Shown piece after piece: positions 1-11,947 of a stretch of 64,000 bases of DNA; the stretch's first letter is position 1, and every line of letters begins with the position of its first letter. The DNA is from Patellaria atrata CBS 101060. Its lineage: Eukaryota > Ascomycota > Dothideomycetes > Patellariales > Patellariaceae. The position numbers were made by a program, and so were the translations under genes. Below the pieces are notes generated by a model. It saw only the letters and a program-made list of their open reading frames with translations. It ran no database searches and was not told the DNA's origin. Location: NCBI GenBank assembly GCA_010093705.1, contig MU006104.1, positions 1-64,000 of the forward strand, read 5' to 3'.

Positions 1-3000
1 GCAGATATTGATAAAGCCTTAAAACCACGTCAGAGGTTAGACCCTAAGACAAAATTACCACCTCAATATTTTCCTTGGCTGAAGGTATTCGACCATTTCC
101 TAGCAGAGAAGCTACCTCCTTGTCGGAAAGGTGTTGATTTGCATATTGAGATTGAAAAGGATCAGGATGGTAATGAGAAGGCGGTCCCGTGGGGCCCACT
201 TTATGGCATGGGTCGAGAAGAATTACTTGTTTTAAGGAAGACTCTTACTGAATTGTTAGGGAAGGACTTTATTAGAGCCAGCAACTCACCCGCTACGGCA
301 CCAGTGCTAATGGTAAAGAAGCCTAATAGAGGTATCCGATTCTGTGTTGATTATCGTGGACTGAATAACATTACAAAGAAAGATCGCTATCCCTTACCAT
401 TATTCAGCGAAACCCTAAGGAACGTTGCAAAGGCTCGATGGTTTACTAAACTCGACGTTATTGCCGCTTTTCATAAGATACGAATAGCCGAAGGGGAAGA
501 ATGGAAAACCGCTTTCCGGACAAGATATGGACTTTTCGAGTGGAAAGTTGTTCCCTTTAGATTAACTAGAGCACCTGCGGCATTTCAAAGATACCTGAAT
601 AGCATTCTTCAAGATTATCTAGACGATTTTGTCTCAGCATATGTAGATGATATTCTTATCTACTCATCAGGAACCCTTAAAGACCACCGAAATAAAGTTG
701 GAAAGATTCTTCAACGGCTAATGGACGCCGGACTACAGATCGATATTGAAAAGTGCGAATTTGAGACTAAAAGGGTCAAATATCTTGGGTTTATTATTGA
801 AGCTGAAACTGGGATCCGCGTTGACCCTGAAAAGATTGTTGCAATACGGGAGTGGGCCACACCGTCATCCGTCAAGACAGTTCGAGGGTTTATAGGGTTT
901 GCAAACTTCTATCGGACTTTTATACCTGAGTTCTCGGATATTGCAAGGCCTCTTACAGATCTTACAAAGAGGGACGTCCCCTTTCGATGGGATAAGCCTT
1001 GTGATGAAGCATTTGAAAAGATAAAGGAGTTACTTATCACCGCACCTATCTTAGCTCACTTTGACCCAGATATGGAGACACTAATAGAAGCCGACTCGTC
1101 TGGTTATGCTACTGGTGGTTTACTTTTGCAGAAAGATAAGGCAGGTATCTGGAAACCCGTTGCGTATCATTCAAAAAAGCATTCTTCTACTGAAGCCAAT
1201 TACCCAATTCATGATAAGGAATTACTTGCTATTATAAGGTGCTTAGAAGCCTGGGAACCGGAGCTACATATGGTTAAGCACTTCACCATTTTGACTGATC
1301 ATAAGAATTTAAGGTACTTCTACACAGAGAAGCAGCTATCCGAGAGACAAGTACGATGGTCAGAGTTTCTTGCAAGATTTAATTTCACTCTGGAATGGAA
1401 ACCAGGAACAAGTATGGGTAAACCTGATGCGCTATCACGTCGTGAACAGGACCTTCCAAATAACTATAACGACGAAAGGCTACGATCACGTTTTATACAA
1501 CTCTTCCAGAACAAACATCTTAAGAGCACTAGAGTCCTAAATATAAATGCTCTATCAGCTAAAGTTGACTTCTCTAAAGAAGTACCACTCTTTGAGAACG
1601 AAGAGATGCAACAGCTCTGGCACCAAAGCCGACAGGAAGACCAGCTCTACCAGGAGTTGACAGTTCTAGTGGCAAATGAAGGACGAGACCTACCAACAAC
1701 GCTTCAAAAGGAGAAGTCTGTAAGTATTACCGAGTGTACTTTAGAGGATAGAGGCTTGCTACAATTTCGTGGAAGAATCTGGATTCCTGGTAGTGAACCA
1801 TTGCGTACTCGTATAATCCAAAACATTCACGACTCTCACATTACTGGACACCCTGGAAGAGACCTTACTTATACCATTCTATCAAGGCAATTCTTCTGGC
1901 CAGGTGCTGCAAGCAATGTTCGACAGTTCGTCCGGAATTGTGAAGTATGTGGAAGAAACACCATTTGGAGAGAGTCGAAGAAAGGGCTCCTCAAGCCACT
2001 ACCGATACCAGAACGCATTTGGGGAGAGATCTCAATTGATTTTATCACCGACTTACCACCGTCTGGACGGGACAATGCTACAAACTGCATGGTAGTCACT
2101 GATCGACTAACGAAAGGAGTTGAGTTAGAAAGTATGCACGATATCTCCTCTGAAAAGGTTGCACAAAGACTCTTTGAACGCCACTACCCTGTTCATGGTA
2201 TCCCCAACGCAATCACAAGCGATAGAGGCCCACAGTTCGTTAGTGACCTATGGAGACATTTCTGCACGCTTTTGAAGATTAAGCAGCGCTTATCAACTGC
2301 ATATCATCCTCAGACGGATGGCGCAACAGAACGAATGAACCAAGAGATTGAGAAGATGATTCGCATTTGGGCAACTTACATGCAGGAGAATTGGTCGGAA
2401 CTACTACCGATTGTCATGGGAGGAATCAATAATCGAGAGTCTTCATCGACTGGACTGAGCCCCTTCTTCTTCATGCATGGATATCATAATGAGCCAATCC
2501 AACTTGTAGAAGAACGCACTATCCGGGATCGAACAAGGAAAGATGGTGAGGTGCTAGCAGAAGACTTTATTAAAAGACTTCAAGATGCAACAGAATGGGC
2601 TCAAGCTGCCATAGCGATGGCACAAGAAAAGCAACAACACTATGCTAATAAAACTAGAATAGCTTCCCCGAGATATAAAGAAGGCGATTGGGTGTTTTTG
2701 AACTTGAAGAATGTCAAAACCCCAAGACCGTCAAAGAAGCTGGATTGGTTGCACTCGAAGTATCAAGTTGTTAAGCAGGTGAATTCTCACTCATACCAAC
2801 TCAACGTCCCTGGAAAGATCCACCCAGTATTCCATGTAGACCTACTACATCCAGTACCAAGTGATCCCCTACCATCACAACAAGTTAGTGATTCTCAGCC
2901 GGGCCCACTATTGATAGATGGGGAACAGGTATGGCTGGTAGAACGAATTATAGATGAAAGACTTACAAGAGCTGGAAGGAAAAATATCAAGGAAGCTAAG

Positions 3001-3535
3001 GTGAAATGGGTTGACTACGTAGAGCCAACTTGGGAACCAGTTGAAAATGTCCGCAAGACAGATGCCTGGAAGCTATGGGTCAAAATTCAAAAACGTCAAA
3101 AGGCCAGGAATATAGACAAATCTTAGAGAGAGAGAGGAGGGGGGTAATGTAACAGGCTAGAGCCTAGTGGTATGAGCGCGCCCTGCATCCGAAGATCAGC
3201 CAGTAATATTTTCCTCAAACCTGCCTTCAGACTCTTCTCTTCTTCTTTATCTTGATTGTAGATAGCATCTGGACTAGATAGTTGGAACACAATTACTAGA
3301 GGCCGCTCACATATAGGGAGTTGCGCTATAGCTGGAATGCTGTATGCGCAGTATTGTAATAATACAATACAATGGAATAAAAAAAAAGGGTAGACCACTA
3401 CCAGGAGCATCAACCCCCAACAGCCCGTCGCGATAGAAGATACCATACTACTGATCTCCACGATAGGAGGCCTCTCTCCCTACCTATGGTACAACTGGAC
3501 GTACTAAAGGACCTGCTAGCCTACCTACTACATCA
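1..3535 (+). mobile_element. Ty3/gypsy chromovirus-type LTR retrotransposon, 3' half
   Basis: The reading frame is already open at base 1 and runs to the stop at 3124-3126. In order it encodes the end of the protease/RT linker, reverse transcriptase (YVDD box near 640), RNase H (TDHKN motif near 1300), an integrase with an HHCC zinc finger (about 1830-1960) and DDE core (about 2035-2450), and a C-terminal chromodomain (about 2930-3060). That order and the chromodomain place it in the fungal chromovirus branch of Ty3/gypsy. A polypurine tract follows the stop directly and precedes the 3' LTR. Gag, protease and the 5' LTR lie outside the window, so age by LTR divergence cannot be judged. The visible pol part looks whole; treated here as a fossil copy. 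Confidence 0.95.
3148..3535 (+). repeat. 3' LTR of the gypsy element (right edge approximate)
   Basis: It begins TGTAACAG directly after a purine-only tract (about 3126-3144), the expected plus-strand primer and LTR start. The right edge is not certain because the partner LTR is outside the window. Ends at TACA near 3492 or at CTACTACATCA near 3535 are both possible. Confidence 0.6.
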
Positions 3536-4050
3536 CCAACCGTACTGTATAGAGAGACCTGATCTCATTGAACGTTGCGTCGGTTGCTTAGCCCAAAAAC
3601 TGCCAGCAAGCATTGTCTCATAGCTGGATACAAAACCCCATCCCCTTTAGTAGTTGTTCGGCAAGCATACAAGCCAACCGTAATCGTGGCGCAGATAGAA
3701 CAACAAGCGAAAGTTGAGGCGCGAGACATCAAAGCCTATTGCACCGCCACTCCTTCATGTAACAAAAGCACTCTACATTAGTACAAGATCTACGATGTAA
3801 CAAACCGAAACAGGAAATACATTTCCCAACCAGAAGCTCACCAGACCGATGTCAATTGAAACATGTCACAACACCATTATAAAGCAATTGGCCTTCGATC
3901 GGGAGACAAATGACGGCATCCGAAGGTACCGCCTCGTACGGGTAGCCGCATGGATAGAAAAGCAGGTAGCCGTGACCGAAAACGCCTCGCCGCTGAATAA
4001 GGCATACTCTGAGACCCGAATAGGAGAGACTCGCCTTGACCGCTTTAAAG
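3536..4050. other. Intergenic, no feature seen
   Basis: Short open frames exist on both strands (for example 3849-4097 and 3852-4112), but none has a recognisable domain or a credible splice partner. Confidence 0.5.
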
Positions 4051-4389
4051 TCACCAACGTGCAATTGTGCCAGTATCTGTACAGATGTTGGCTGTGATGA
4101 TCTCTTTATCACCGGCCAGTTGTGGGATTACGACGAGTCTACGTGGGAATAGAATCGTGTCATACTTTCCTAGGAATTGTGCCGACGGGCCTGGGATGGG
4201 CCCATGACATTTACCTGTGCCTGTGTCCGAATGTTTCAGGCATAAGAAGGGAGTTGTTTTGTGTGGGGGTTGAGTACTTTTCTTAATGTATTTGCGTGAA
4301 AGATCCATATGGTACGTACATACATATAAGAAGTTGCCGTAGGAAAACGTGGACAAGAGGAGTCCAACCATCAAGAACAAAGATGTCAT
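4051..4389 (-). CDS. Possible small secreted cysteine-containing protein
   Basis: A single-exon frame of 112 residues starting at a true ATG. Residues 1-18 (MTSLFLMVGLLLSTFSYG) look like a signal peptide. It is followed by Y22-V-C24, a YxC motif of the kind common just after the signal peptide in RNase-like small secreted fungal proteins. Cysteines lie at 24, 50, 61 and 103, the last near the C-terminus. The segment around residues 93-111 (GDKEIITANICTDTGTIAR) loosely resembles the conserved core near the end of guanyl-specific-RNase-like secreted proteins, but no catalytic set is evident and I do not assign a function. It sits in gene-poor DNA less than 1 kb from a retrotransposon. It could be a chance frame. 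Confidence 0.35.
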   Translation of the reverse strand: MTSLFLMVGLLLSTFSYGNFLYVCTYHMDLSRKYIKKSTQPPHKTTPFLCLKHSDTGTGKCHGPIPGPSAQFLGKYDTILFPRRLVVIPQLAGDKEIITANICTDTGTIARW

Positions 4390-6267
4390 TTTTCGGTCAG
4401 CAACAATAAGATATCGCGGTGTGATGTGTGGGGGATTCTGAATTCATGTCGGCTGAGACTAGTATACAGTAGAGGTAAGGTCACTGACAGACTTGGCAGA
4501 AACCAGACTAGCGGGTAGAAATATCGGACAGGGGTACGTTTCCATTATCGGAGACAGATATAGAAGCGTGAAGCAAGATATTGGTGATATTCTCAGGAAG
4601 AGTGATACGGAAGACGCCGGTTATCCTGAGAAGAGACATATGACACAGTTCTGTTAAATGTGTTGCAGCCGTAAAGGGATGGGAAAATGCCAATCATAAC
4701 GAGTAAAACCTTATCGTACTTTTAGACCAAAGGAAAGACGTTACACTCAAAAACGTGAAAGGTGCTGCAAGGCTTCGCTTTAAGAGTGTTACACAGCCAT
4801 CCCACTGTTTATAAGTGGGAGATATCCAAAAAAAATTAATTGTCAAATTGAATTAAATAACGATACCAACTAGATTGGCCGAAGAAGGCTGAAGGATTGA
4901 AAGTGGGTCTTTCCGGTGTGCCGTAGAAAGAGGAATTTCAAGATTCTGCAGTTGGAACTTGCAGTTAAAAAATTCAGACGGGATCGCCGCTGCACGAAAC
5001 GTCAAGTACCTTTTCATGCATATGCGAACTGGCAGTTGCGGTGCTTGTGGTGGTAAATCGGATGTTGTGGTAAATCGAATGATAGACGTGAAGGATTTCA
5101 GATCCGTCTCCACTCGCTGCGAGTAATAGAGTTATTGTTTGAGATGCGCGGACAAACAAAATCAGGGCGACCAATTACACTAATTGTTCCCTCAGGAACA
5201 GTATGACGTTTAACAGTAGCGCGCAGGCCATGATGCACAGTGTAGCTTGAACCTGAAGTGGATGCAGCGTGGAGGTCGAAATACTGGAGCTAATAGCAGC
5301 TGAGCTCCCGCTTGGGATTCTGCGCTGAGCGATTTAGGGCCAATTGCCAAAGCTATATGTAGCTTAAGTACATATGCATCTGTAGAAAAGGGTATGCTCC
5401 TCTCATGTTCGATTGAGGTTATTGTTTCAGAGTGACGCTGCTTCCGTCCAGCGAAGGCTTGGAGTTTGGGTAGAGCTGTCGCTGTGGTCGGTTACATTCG
5501 GTATTATGTCCCACTGCGTCGGCAGTTTGAGAGAAGTCGAGCTGAAGGAAACCCGCAACCAGTCCTATAAGGTAACCGTCAGAGTACGCTAAACCGGTGT
5601 TCCCCATCCGATGTAGTTGGATTTGACAGAGTTGGACTAAAAAGATCACTTGGAAAAGTGAAACCGGGATGCCAGGATAGCATTTTGACCGGTTGTTATT
5701 CACTTACACCCTCATCGGAACAGTCCCACGTCCCCGTGAAGCTTAACCATCTCATTAAGGCGGTCACTGTTAGAATTGACACAGGGAGCTTCGCCTTACC
5801 TTTGTAAGGGGTTGTGACACGTCGTCCTGGAAGCTGTGACGTGGTTTGAATGCGGTGAGTTGCTGCTACTAGTAATGAGAGGATTCGTAAGTCATGGGGT
5901 GAGATGCTGGAGAAAGACATATACTCGGTGTTGTTGTATAGATGGGTTGACACAAGATATAAAACAGTGTTTGCTTCATCCATTGACCTACTTTCATCTT
6001 GAATCTTTTGATCAGATACCATCAATTGTATCATCCTTGTCTAGTGTAACTGGAGCTTTGAACAGCCTTACACTCTCAGACTAGCATCGTACACCCTACT
6101 GCAATTACACAATCTTCAAAGTCATATCCGGTAAAAGGTGTGTTGTCTCTCGGTGTTCTCAATACACTATCCTTGCTCTTGATCTAGTACCCTCTTCTAA
6201 CAAGTAAATCTTTCTAGGATTGAGATAGTTTGTTGAGAGCTTAGACCGTGTAAATCTTCGGCCCGAT
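4390..6267. other. Intergenic, no convincing gene
   Basis: Several 80-110 codon frames on the minus strand (5419-5703, 5696-6034) were considered. They could be joined by a GT-AG intron, but show no start with context and no family I recognise. The last 130 bases before 6268 are CT-rich, consistent with a promoter or 5' leader for the next ORF. Confidence 0.4.
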
Positions 6268-6990
6268 ATGTCACGTTTCGAGAACAACATTCCCTATGTT
6301 CCAGAGGCGAGCTCTAGCCCACAGCTGCCCACAGACCCTCGTCCTCCCCAGCGGAACGAAACAATTTGTGGATGCCGGTGCAGGTACAACGTCAGTCAAG
6401 GTGAAGGTGATGGCTTGTCCGAAGTGCAAGGTGCTCCGAGTCGCATGCTCAACAAGGAGCATAACGATGGAGGTACCTTCATCGATCAAGACTACCAACG
6501 GGGCGAACAAGGCGCAAATGGGGTACCAGGTGCGACTAAGTTAAGCACTGAAGTAGGCTTAAGCTTCCAAGAAGGAAATTTCGAGGAAGATGAGGATATA
6601 AACTATGATGTGGGCTCTTTGGATGACGGCGGTTATCGTCGTTATCTTGAAGAATTCGATCCAGAGCGTACATACTTCACACGGTTTGCGTTTGTAGCGC
6701 AGGACCGCTCCGATAGTCCCGATTCGATGACAGTGGAGGTCAGCGGGAGTGGTTCCAACACCCTGGCTAATTCGGAACTGTTCAGCAACGACAGCGAGTC
6801 CCCTTGGAGCTCTTGCCACTTACTACACTGCATCGGTGGAGGGTTCGAGGCATCCTTGCCAGCAGGATTCACAAGTCCTCCTCTTTGTCTAGTCCCACAG
6901 GTTCGGTCCCACACAGGACTCTTGTTCAACGAGACGCCGATGTTCCCGGAAGATATTGATAACGAGGACTATGATAAATTGGTAATTTGA
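6268..6990 (+). CDS. Hypothetical acidic protein
   Basis: Single-exon frame of 240 residues from an ATG. I do not recognise it. It is rich in Asp, Glu, Ser and Gly with a short CGCRCR cluster near residue 35 and an acidic stretch around residues 105-120. No signal peptide, membrane segment or known domain is visible. The upstream 130 bases are pyrimidine-rich, which fits a fungal promoter/leader. A competing 82-codon frame (6296-6544) overlaps it, so the coding frame is not secure; it may be lineage-specific or spurious. Confidence 0.35.
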   Translation: MSRFENNIPYVPEASSSPQLPTDPRPPQRNETICGCRCRYNVSQGEGDGLSEVQGAPSRMLNKEHNDGGTFIDQDYQRGEQGANGVPGATKLSTEVGLSFQEGNFEEDEDINYDVGSLDDGGYRRYLEEFDPERTYFTRFAFVAQDRSDSPDSMTVEVSGSGSNTLANSELFSNDSESPWSSCHLLHCIGGGFEASLPAGFTSPPLCLVPQVRSHTGLLFNETPMFPEDIDNEDYDKLVI

Positions 6991-8964
6991 TGGATTTAAA
7001 GGGGTGACAACGGAGTACAGACTATTCAGCAAAGCAACAAATGATTGACTGGGTTTAGTGTATGGGTGTATTGCGATATCCCAAAATCCCAACTTTCCTT
7101 CCTGTAGGCATATATTTTCATGTACTCTGGGGTCATAGGAGTTTCCGGAGCATTTGTAGTGACAGGTGATTGGGAGGACTCTTTCTTTTGCGCGATTTTC
7201 ACTGTTCCTTCATGTCTTATGAACAATGTCATGATAGTCTAGGGTTGATATGAATGAAGTTTATATCGGAGAGTTCCTTGAGAAATGACGATTAACTTAC
7301 TCTTGAATGAGATATCGTAGCACACTGTTTAGTTGAATGACAATATAAGCTTCTGCAATATCTTGTACTCATCAATATTTTGATGAATAGACGTAGAAAG
7401 TCAGCAGCGCGTCTTCCATACTTCTAGCACGAGTTGCAGGGAAAACATGATGAATCTGGGGAATAAGCAATCAATCATATCGAGCTCAAAGCTTATGAGC
7501 AAGGTAAATTGGCGATCTTGCAATTGACTTGGAATCGGAAGTATGAGCGATTAATATGATGAAGGAGTTGGAAAAGACGGAAGAGTTCAAATGGCAAAAC
7601 AATTGAAAAGTGCAGCATGTGGCCCCGGTCAGCCGTAAATACCAGGGGGCTGACACTTCACTCTCAGGCATTGCCAGCTACGGTAAGGCGGGTAAGCCAA
7701 ATTTCGCAGCCACCACCGGGTGACACCGCGACGATCAGCTCCCGTCTGCTCTCATTCCTTGACCCTCTGCCCGTAAATGCTCGTAACCCCAATAAATAGA
7801 AAAAAAACTTCTCACGATACAAGAACCTGTTCCCCTTCTGACCTTCCATCTATTGTGATAAAACTATGCAGCAATTACTCTCTGGATTCCACGCCACTCT
7901 TAAGTTTGAAGACTTACCTACTCGTTCGTGTTATCTGACGCGACCAAGAGATTCTCGTCATCGTCCAAGGGGACTCCGGTGCATGGTACGTCTGCTACAA
8001 CCTTCCTAATTGCGTGCCTGATTCACCAGCTGCATTTCAGATGCTGGAGCTGATGGGTCACTGCGAAGCCGAAACCGTGCTTACACACTCTAAATGATAT
8101 CTTGGTCGTCTAACTTCTTAGTATAGGTCCCTTAAACTGCCTTCGCTCTCCTGTACACGTGTAATTCCTTCGCCCGTTTTCGTACCGTTGCCAGAAACAA
8201 CACTTTGTACGACATAGAAACGTTGCTCCAATAGCAAGATATCTAGCTTCTGTATCCGTTAGTTTGGATCCCTCGGACGTACTTGACTACCCGTAATCCT
8301 CGAACATTTTCTGCAACTCATCACAAGCTCTCTGTGTGCATCAATCGACTCACTGAACGCTTTGTGGGTTTCCTGGAGTGTATACCTTTTAGGTTCCGAA
8401 CAGTAGCGCCCGTAGCTCACCAGTCCGGCTCTGTAGCTAACTCCACAGTCACGTCACACGGGTGCAGTCGACTTAAGCGCAATTCGTATAAGGAATACTG
8501 GTCACTCACATGCAAAACCAAACGCTGTCACAAGCACATGCGGTAATTCTGAATTCGGTTTCATTATCTGTGGGGAAGATAGTCTGTTGAGATCCGCAAA
8601 CTCAACATATCATGTATGTACATATTGACCCTTAGAATAGTAAATATCCGACCGTTACTAAAGTATATTAGTCAATAAAGTGATTCAACCCTCTCAGTCT
8701 ATGTCCTTAGGAGTAAAGTCTTACTCTTACCGCCTCTGGTAAATATACTGCGTTCCGATTCTCTCCGTAAAATCTACACTGTGCGTAGCTTGGGTCTCTG
8801 CTTAAAGAAAGAGCTGTCCCGGATATTATACGTACACGCCGTGGTTTGGCAGAACGTAACGATTACCGAAGTCGAAAACATAGTAACCAGATTTGTACGC
8901 ATGTGAACTTGTAGAGTTCAGTAACGAAAGATCCAAGCAGAGCGTCATCGAATCTCAACCTATA
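6991..8964. other. Intergenic, about 2 kb, no feature seen
   Basis: No frame over 90 codons and no recognisable domain on either strand. The last part must hold the promoter of the next gene and possibly a 5' exon: a possible splice acceptor (GTAACCAG) ends at 8890, just inside the opening of the next gene's frame. Confidence 0.45.
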
Positions 8965-11022
8965 ATGCAAGCTTCAACTACGCAAGAGATGGGGAATGAC
9001 TCTTTTCAGCAACCTACTACGCATTCGAACCCTGAAGCCATCGAAACAATGAGCAAGTCATCTTGTCCATCGGAAACAGAAGTGATAAATACTCCACTGA
9101 TTAGTACCCAACCATTTGTCTCAGAACCAATAGAATCTTCAGTGAAGAGAAGTAGGAGATTTATCCCGGAACCAGTGGGGATGACGATCAAAAGTACTCC
9201 GGGAATAATGGTGGAAACGATGGAAGTCACGGCAAAGAGTAGTCAGGGTAAGGAGGAAGATATTTCCACTACAAGGATACGTCGAAGGTTCGCTCCTGAA
9301 CCACTAGAGATTACTGTGCGCAGTAACCGAGTGAAAGGGGAGGGTAAAGACAGTTCAGCACCTGCTAAAGGGGAGGTGTCAGATGCAAGCTCAAAACCGA
9401 GAAGGAAATTTGCTCCTCAATTGATAGAAACGGCAAAACGTACGCGGAAGAGCGGTGACCGGATTCCGGCCGTATTGCCCACTGATAAGACGGAGGTCAC
9501 ACCCGGAACTGCGACCTCGCGAAGGGAAAGACTGCAACCGATACCGGAACGGCGAGGGCAGAATCCCACACAGAGTTCCCTTCAGCTTTTGGATCCAGCA
9601 TTACTTGAAGCAAGGAGACTCGGTTCATGTCCCTCCGCTAACCGCAGTTCCTCGCGTGCAAGCATACGGACGCCTTCATTTCGAGTTCCCGATTTAGAAC
9701 CAATCGAGTCATCAGAATCTGAAGAGTCTGCCCCTACTTCACCTGCAACGACACCACCATCTCGAGTATCCTCTTTCTTGAAGAAACAACCCGGTCAAGC
9801 CAAGGATGGAGCCGATAAACAGGTATCTGGATATCTATTAGAACTTGCGGCTAAAGCGGCGGAAGTGGAACTGAGGGAACAAGCAATGGCTGCATTCCCC
9901 AATGACGACTTCCATGAGCCAATCAATCATTTCGTCGACAGAGACTCAGAAGATGTTAGTGCGCGCACGTCAATGCATGACGAGGAGATATTCAAACTAG
10001 CCAGAAGATATTCAACTGCTGAAGCCAATACCATAAATTGGGAATTACGAGAGATGCTCAAGCATCAAGAGCAATTAGCAGAACAACGGAGAAAAGAGCA
10101 GGAAAGTAGTATAACCGGCGAACTCGATATCAGGAATTCCCCAGGACCCTGGAAACATCCAGGAGCACTATTTGCTCATGAAGGCGCCTCCGAGATATTG
10201 AGAAAACTCACTGGTGGTCCACAAGAAGACTCAGAGATCAACCAGATGCGTAAAGGTGCAAGACCGCCCATGTTAGGAGGTGACATTAAGTTTCCACGAT
10301 GTGCTTCGCCGGATCGAGCCAGGTTCGATGTCACTCAAGGCTGTGCTACCCTCCGTGCTCAGATGTGTTATCTGAGCGAACAATCAGCTCCACCATCACC
10401 AGAAGGTCTGTGGAACGGTAGTCAGCCGAGTCGTCCCCCGTCACTATGGTCTCAGGCCGGTAGTCGCGCTCCAAGTAACGGTGGTCTTTGGGGCGGTTGT
10501 TGTGCACCGGGTGAATCACCATTGCGGGGTCCAACAGGCCTAATGACTCCGCGGAGTGAACATGGAAATTCAATAGAAACAGGACGGTCTACGCCAGGAC
10601 TATTCCTTGCGCCTCTATCCCCACCTCAATCCCTTCATGATATATCGAGTCTGGAGGCAAGGTTACAGAAGGAGCAAGCTGTTGAGGACGAATTCGGTGA
10701 TTCCTTTATCACACAGGTGTACAACTATCTATCATTAGGTTATCCATCGATAGCCCGCGCATTTGACCACGAGCTTAGTAAGATCTCGCACTACTCTATC
10801 CGAGAGCTGCGACAGGACGATCATCTAGCGGAATCAAGAGGATACATTCGCTTAGGCGAAGCTGAATGCTCCCATTATTCCGATATCTCGGAGGAAACAT
10901 GCATGAGATGGAAAGCGTTGCGTCTCTATATTCGTGAATGGGCAAGGCAGCAACCGAGGATGGTGCCTGAACACGAGCCTGCGTGGGGAATGGCTGTCCG
11001 TAAGGGGAGCTGGGTGGCTTAG
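8965..11022 (+). CDS. Conserved fungal protein of unknown function with RRFxPEP motifs
   Basis: The first in-frame ATG gives 685 residues in one exon. The frame stays open 78 bases further upstream without another ATG, so a 5' exon is possible. The N-terminal half is low complexity and repeats a basic-proline motif: RRFIPEP (about 9151), RRRFAPEP (about 9280), RRKFAPQ (about 9400), and a weaker copy near 9520. The C-terminal 110 residues (about 10690-11010) form a folded-looking block (DSFITQVYNYLSLGYPSIARAF followed by SKISHYSIRELRQDD and LRLYIREWARQQP). I remember this block as conserved across Pezizomycotina without a known role. Function not assigned. Confidence 0.8.
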   Translation: MQASTTQEMGNDSFQQPTTHSNPEAIETMSKSSCPSETEVINTPLISTQPFVSEPIESSVKRSRRFIPEPVGMTIKSTPGIMVETMEVTAKSSQGKEEDISTTRIRRRFAPEPLEITVRSNRVKGEGKDSSAPAKGEVSDASSKPRRKFAPQLIETAKRTRKSGDRIPAVLPTDKTEVTPGTATSRRERLQPIPERRGQNPTQSSLQLLDPALLEARRLGSCPSANRSSSRASIRTPSFRVPDLEPIESSESEESAPTSPATTPPSRVSSFLKKQPGQAKDGADKQVSGYLLELAAKAAEVELREQAMAAFPNDDFHEPINHFVDRDSEDVSARTSMHDEEIFKLARRYSTAEANTINWELREMLKHQEQLAEQRRKEQESSITGELDIRNSPGPWKHPGALFAHEGASEILRKLTGGPQEDSEINQMRKGARPPMLGGDIKFPRCASPDRARFDVTQGCATLRAQMCYLSEQSAPPSPEGLWNGSQPSRPPSLWSQAGSRAPSNGGLWGGCCAPGESPLRGPTGLMTPRSEHGNSIETGRSTPGLFLAPLSPPQSLHDISSLEARLQKEQAVEDEFGDSFITQVYNYLSLGYPSIARAFDHELSKISHYSIRELRQDDHLAESRGYIRLGEAECSHYSDISEETCMRWKALRLYIREWARQQPRMVPEHEPAWGMAVRKGSWVA

Positions 11023-11947
11023 TACTTTCATGTATTACCCGTCCCTTTCGAGCCTAATTAGTATTCAGGAGTTTTTCCCATTACGGTTCTGGGAACCTTG
11101 GGTGTGAATATACAATTTATTTTCATTAGTAAAAAATTCTTTTTGCGGTAACATTGGAGGACCCTATATTTCTTGACTGGAGTCAATGGTAGCGAAGAGC
11201 ATGACTCTTATCGAATTCACATTCTAGTTTTTATTAGCATAGTCCCAACTGCTATATCCATTGGTAGCAATTTATTCCGTATTAGAGAGAGAAATAGATA
11301 CCTAGTCACATACGAAGCAGAAAGCTCGTCTTCTCCAGAGCGTCAACCATTCAGATCTCAATGATATAATTGACTCAATTACAACAATTGTTGAATAACA
11401 CGTAAAAACCTCTCACTGTGTCATGTAGCACAATATTGTTCTATTTAGTCCTGCTGTGCTATTGTACTTTTCTATTGTGGTTGGGTGTGGCTGGGACAAT
11501 AGGGCACAAGGGGCAGCTGACAGCCTTACGGTAAGGAAATTCTCGCTTCACTTTGCTTCACTGCATAGCCGAAGTCATGCCGGTTCATCGTCATTGTTAA
11601 CTTCTACCTACAACTCTCCTGACTTCTTACTTACAACACAGCACCTCCTACGGTCACTCTGTTGAACTCACTGATACATCATCATCTATTTGCGATAGGA
11701 ATCTGCTCCTCGCTCGGCCATTGTCAAGCGGGCGCAGGTTACTAATCTCGGACGACTTCTAGCAAAGACTTCACGGTAGTCTTGTTCACAACGCTTTGTC
11801 ACATTGTTCACACAATCTCTTCTTCCAAAATTCTTTATTAAGCATACTTTATTCTAGACCGACTACGACCCTCGTTTATTTCATCTTACACTTCAACCTC
11901 CATTTATTCTCTGCCATCTCCAACAATTCAACCCTCCTTATCCAACC
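11023..11947. other. Intergenic region with MEX67 promoter
   Basis: No gene seen. It holds three copies of CTATTGT/ACAATAG (listed separately) and a long CT-rich run in the last 150 bases before the ATG, typical of filamentous-fungal core promoters. Confidence 0.5.
11459..11502. promoter_or_regulatory. Cluster of three CTATTGT motifs upstream of MEX67
   Basis: CTATTGT at 11459-11465 and 11472-11478 and the reverse complement ACAATAG at 11496-11502, 446-490 bases before the MEX67 start. The same heptamer clusters upstream of the BAH-PHD gene and around TOP1/ATP3. The ATTGT core is of the type bound by HMG-box proteins; the role is inferred only. Confidence 0.3.

Noticed and set aside
5419-6034. 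Two minus-strand frames that could be joined by a GT-AG intron into a roughly 190-residue protein
   Set aside because: No convincing start, no recognised family, and the first frame's opening residues look random.
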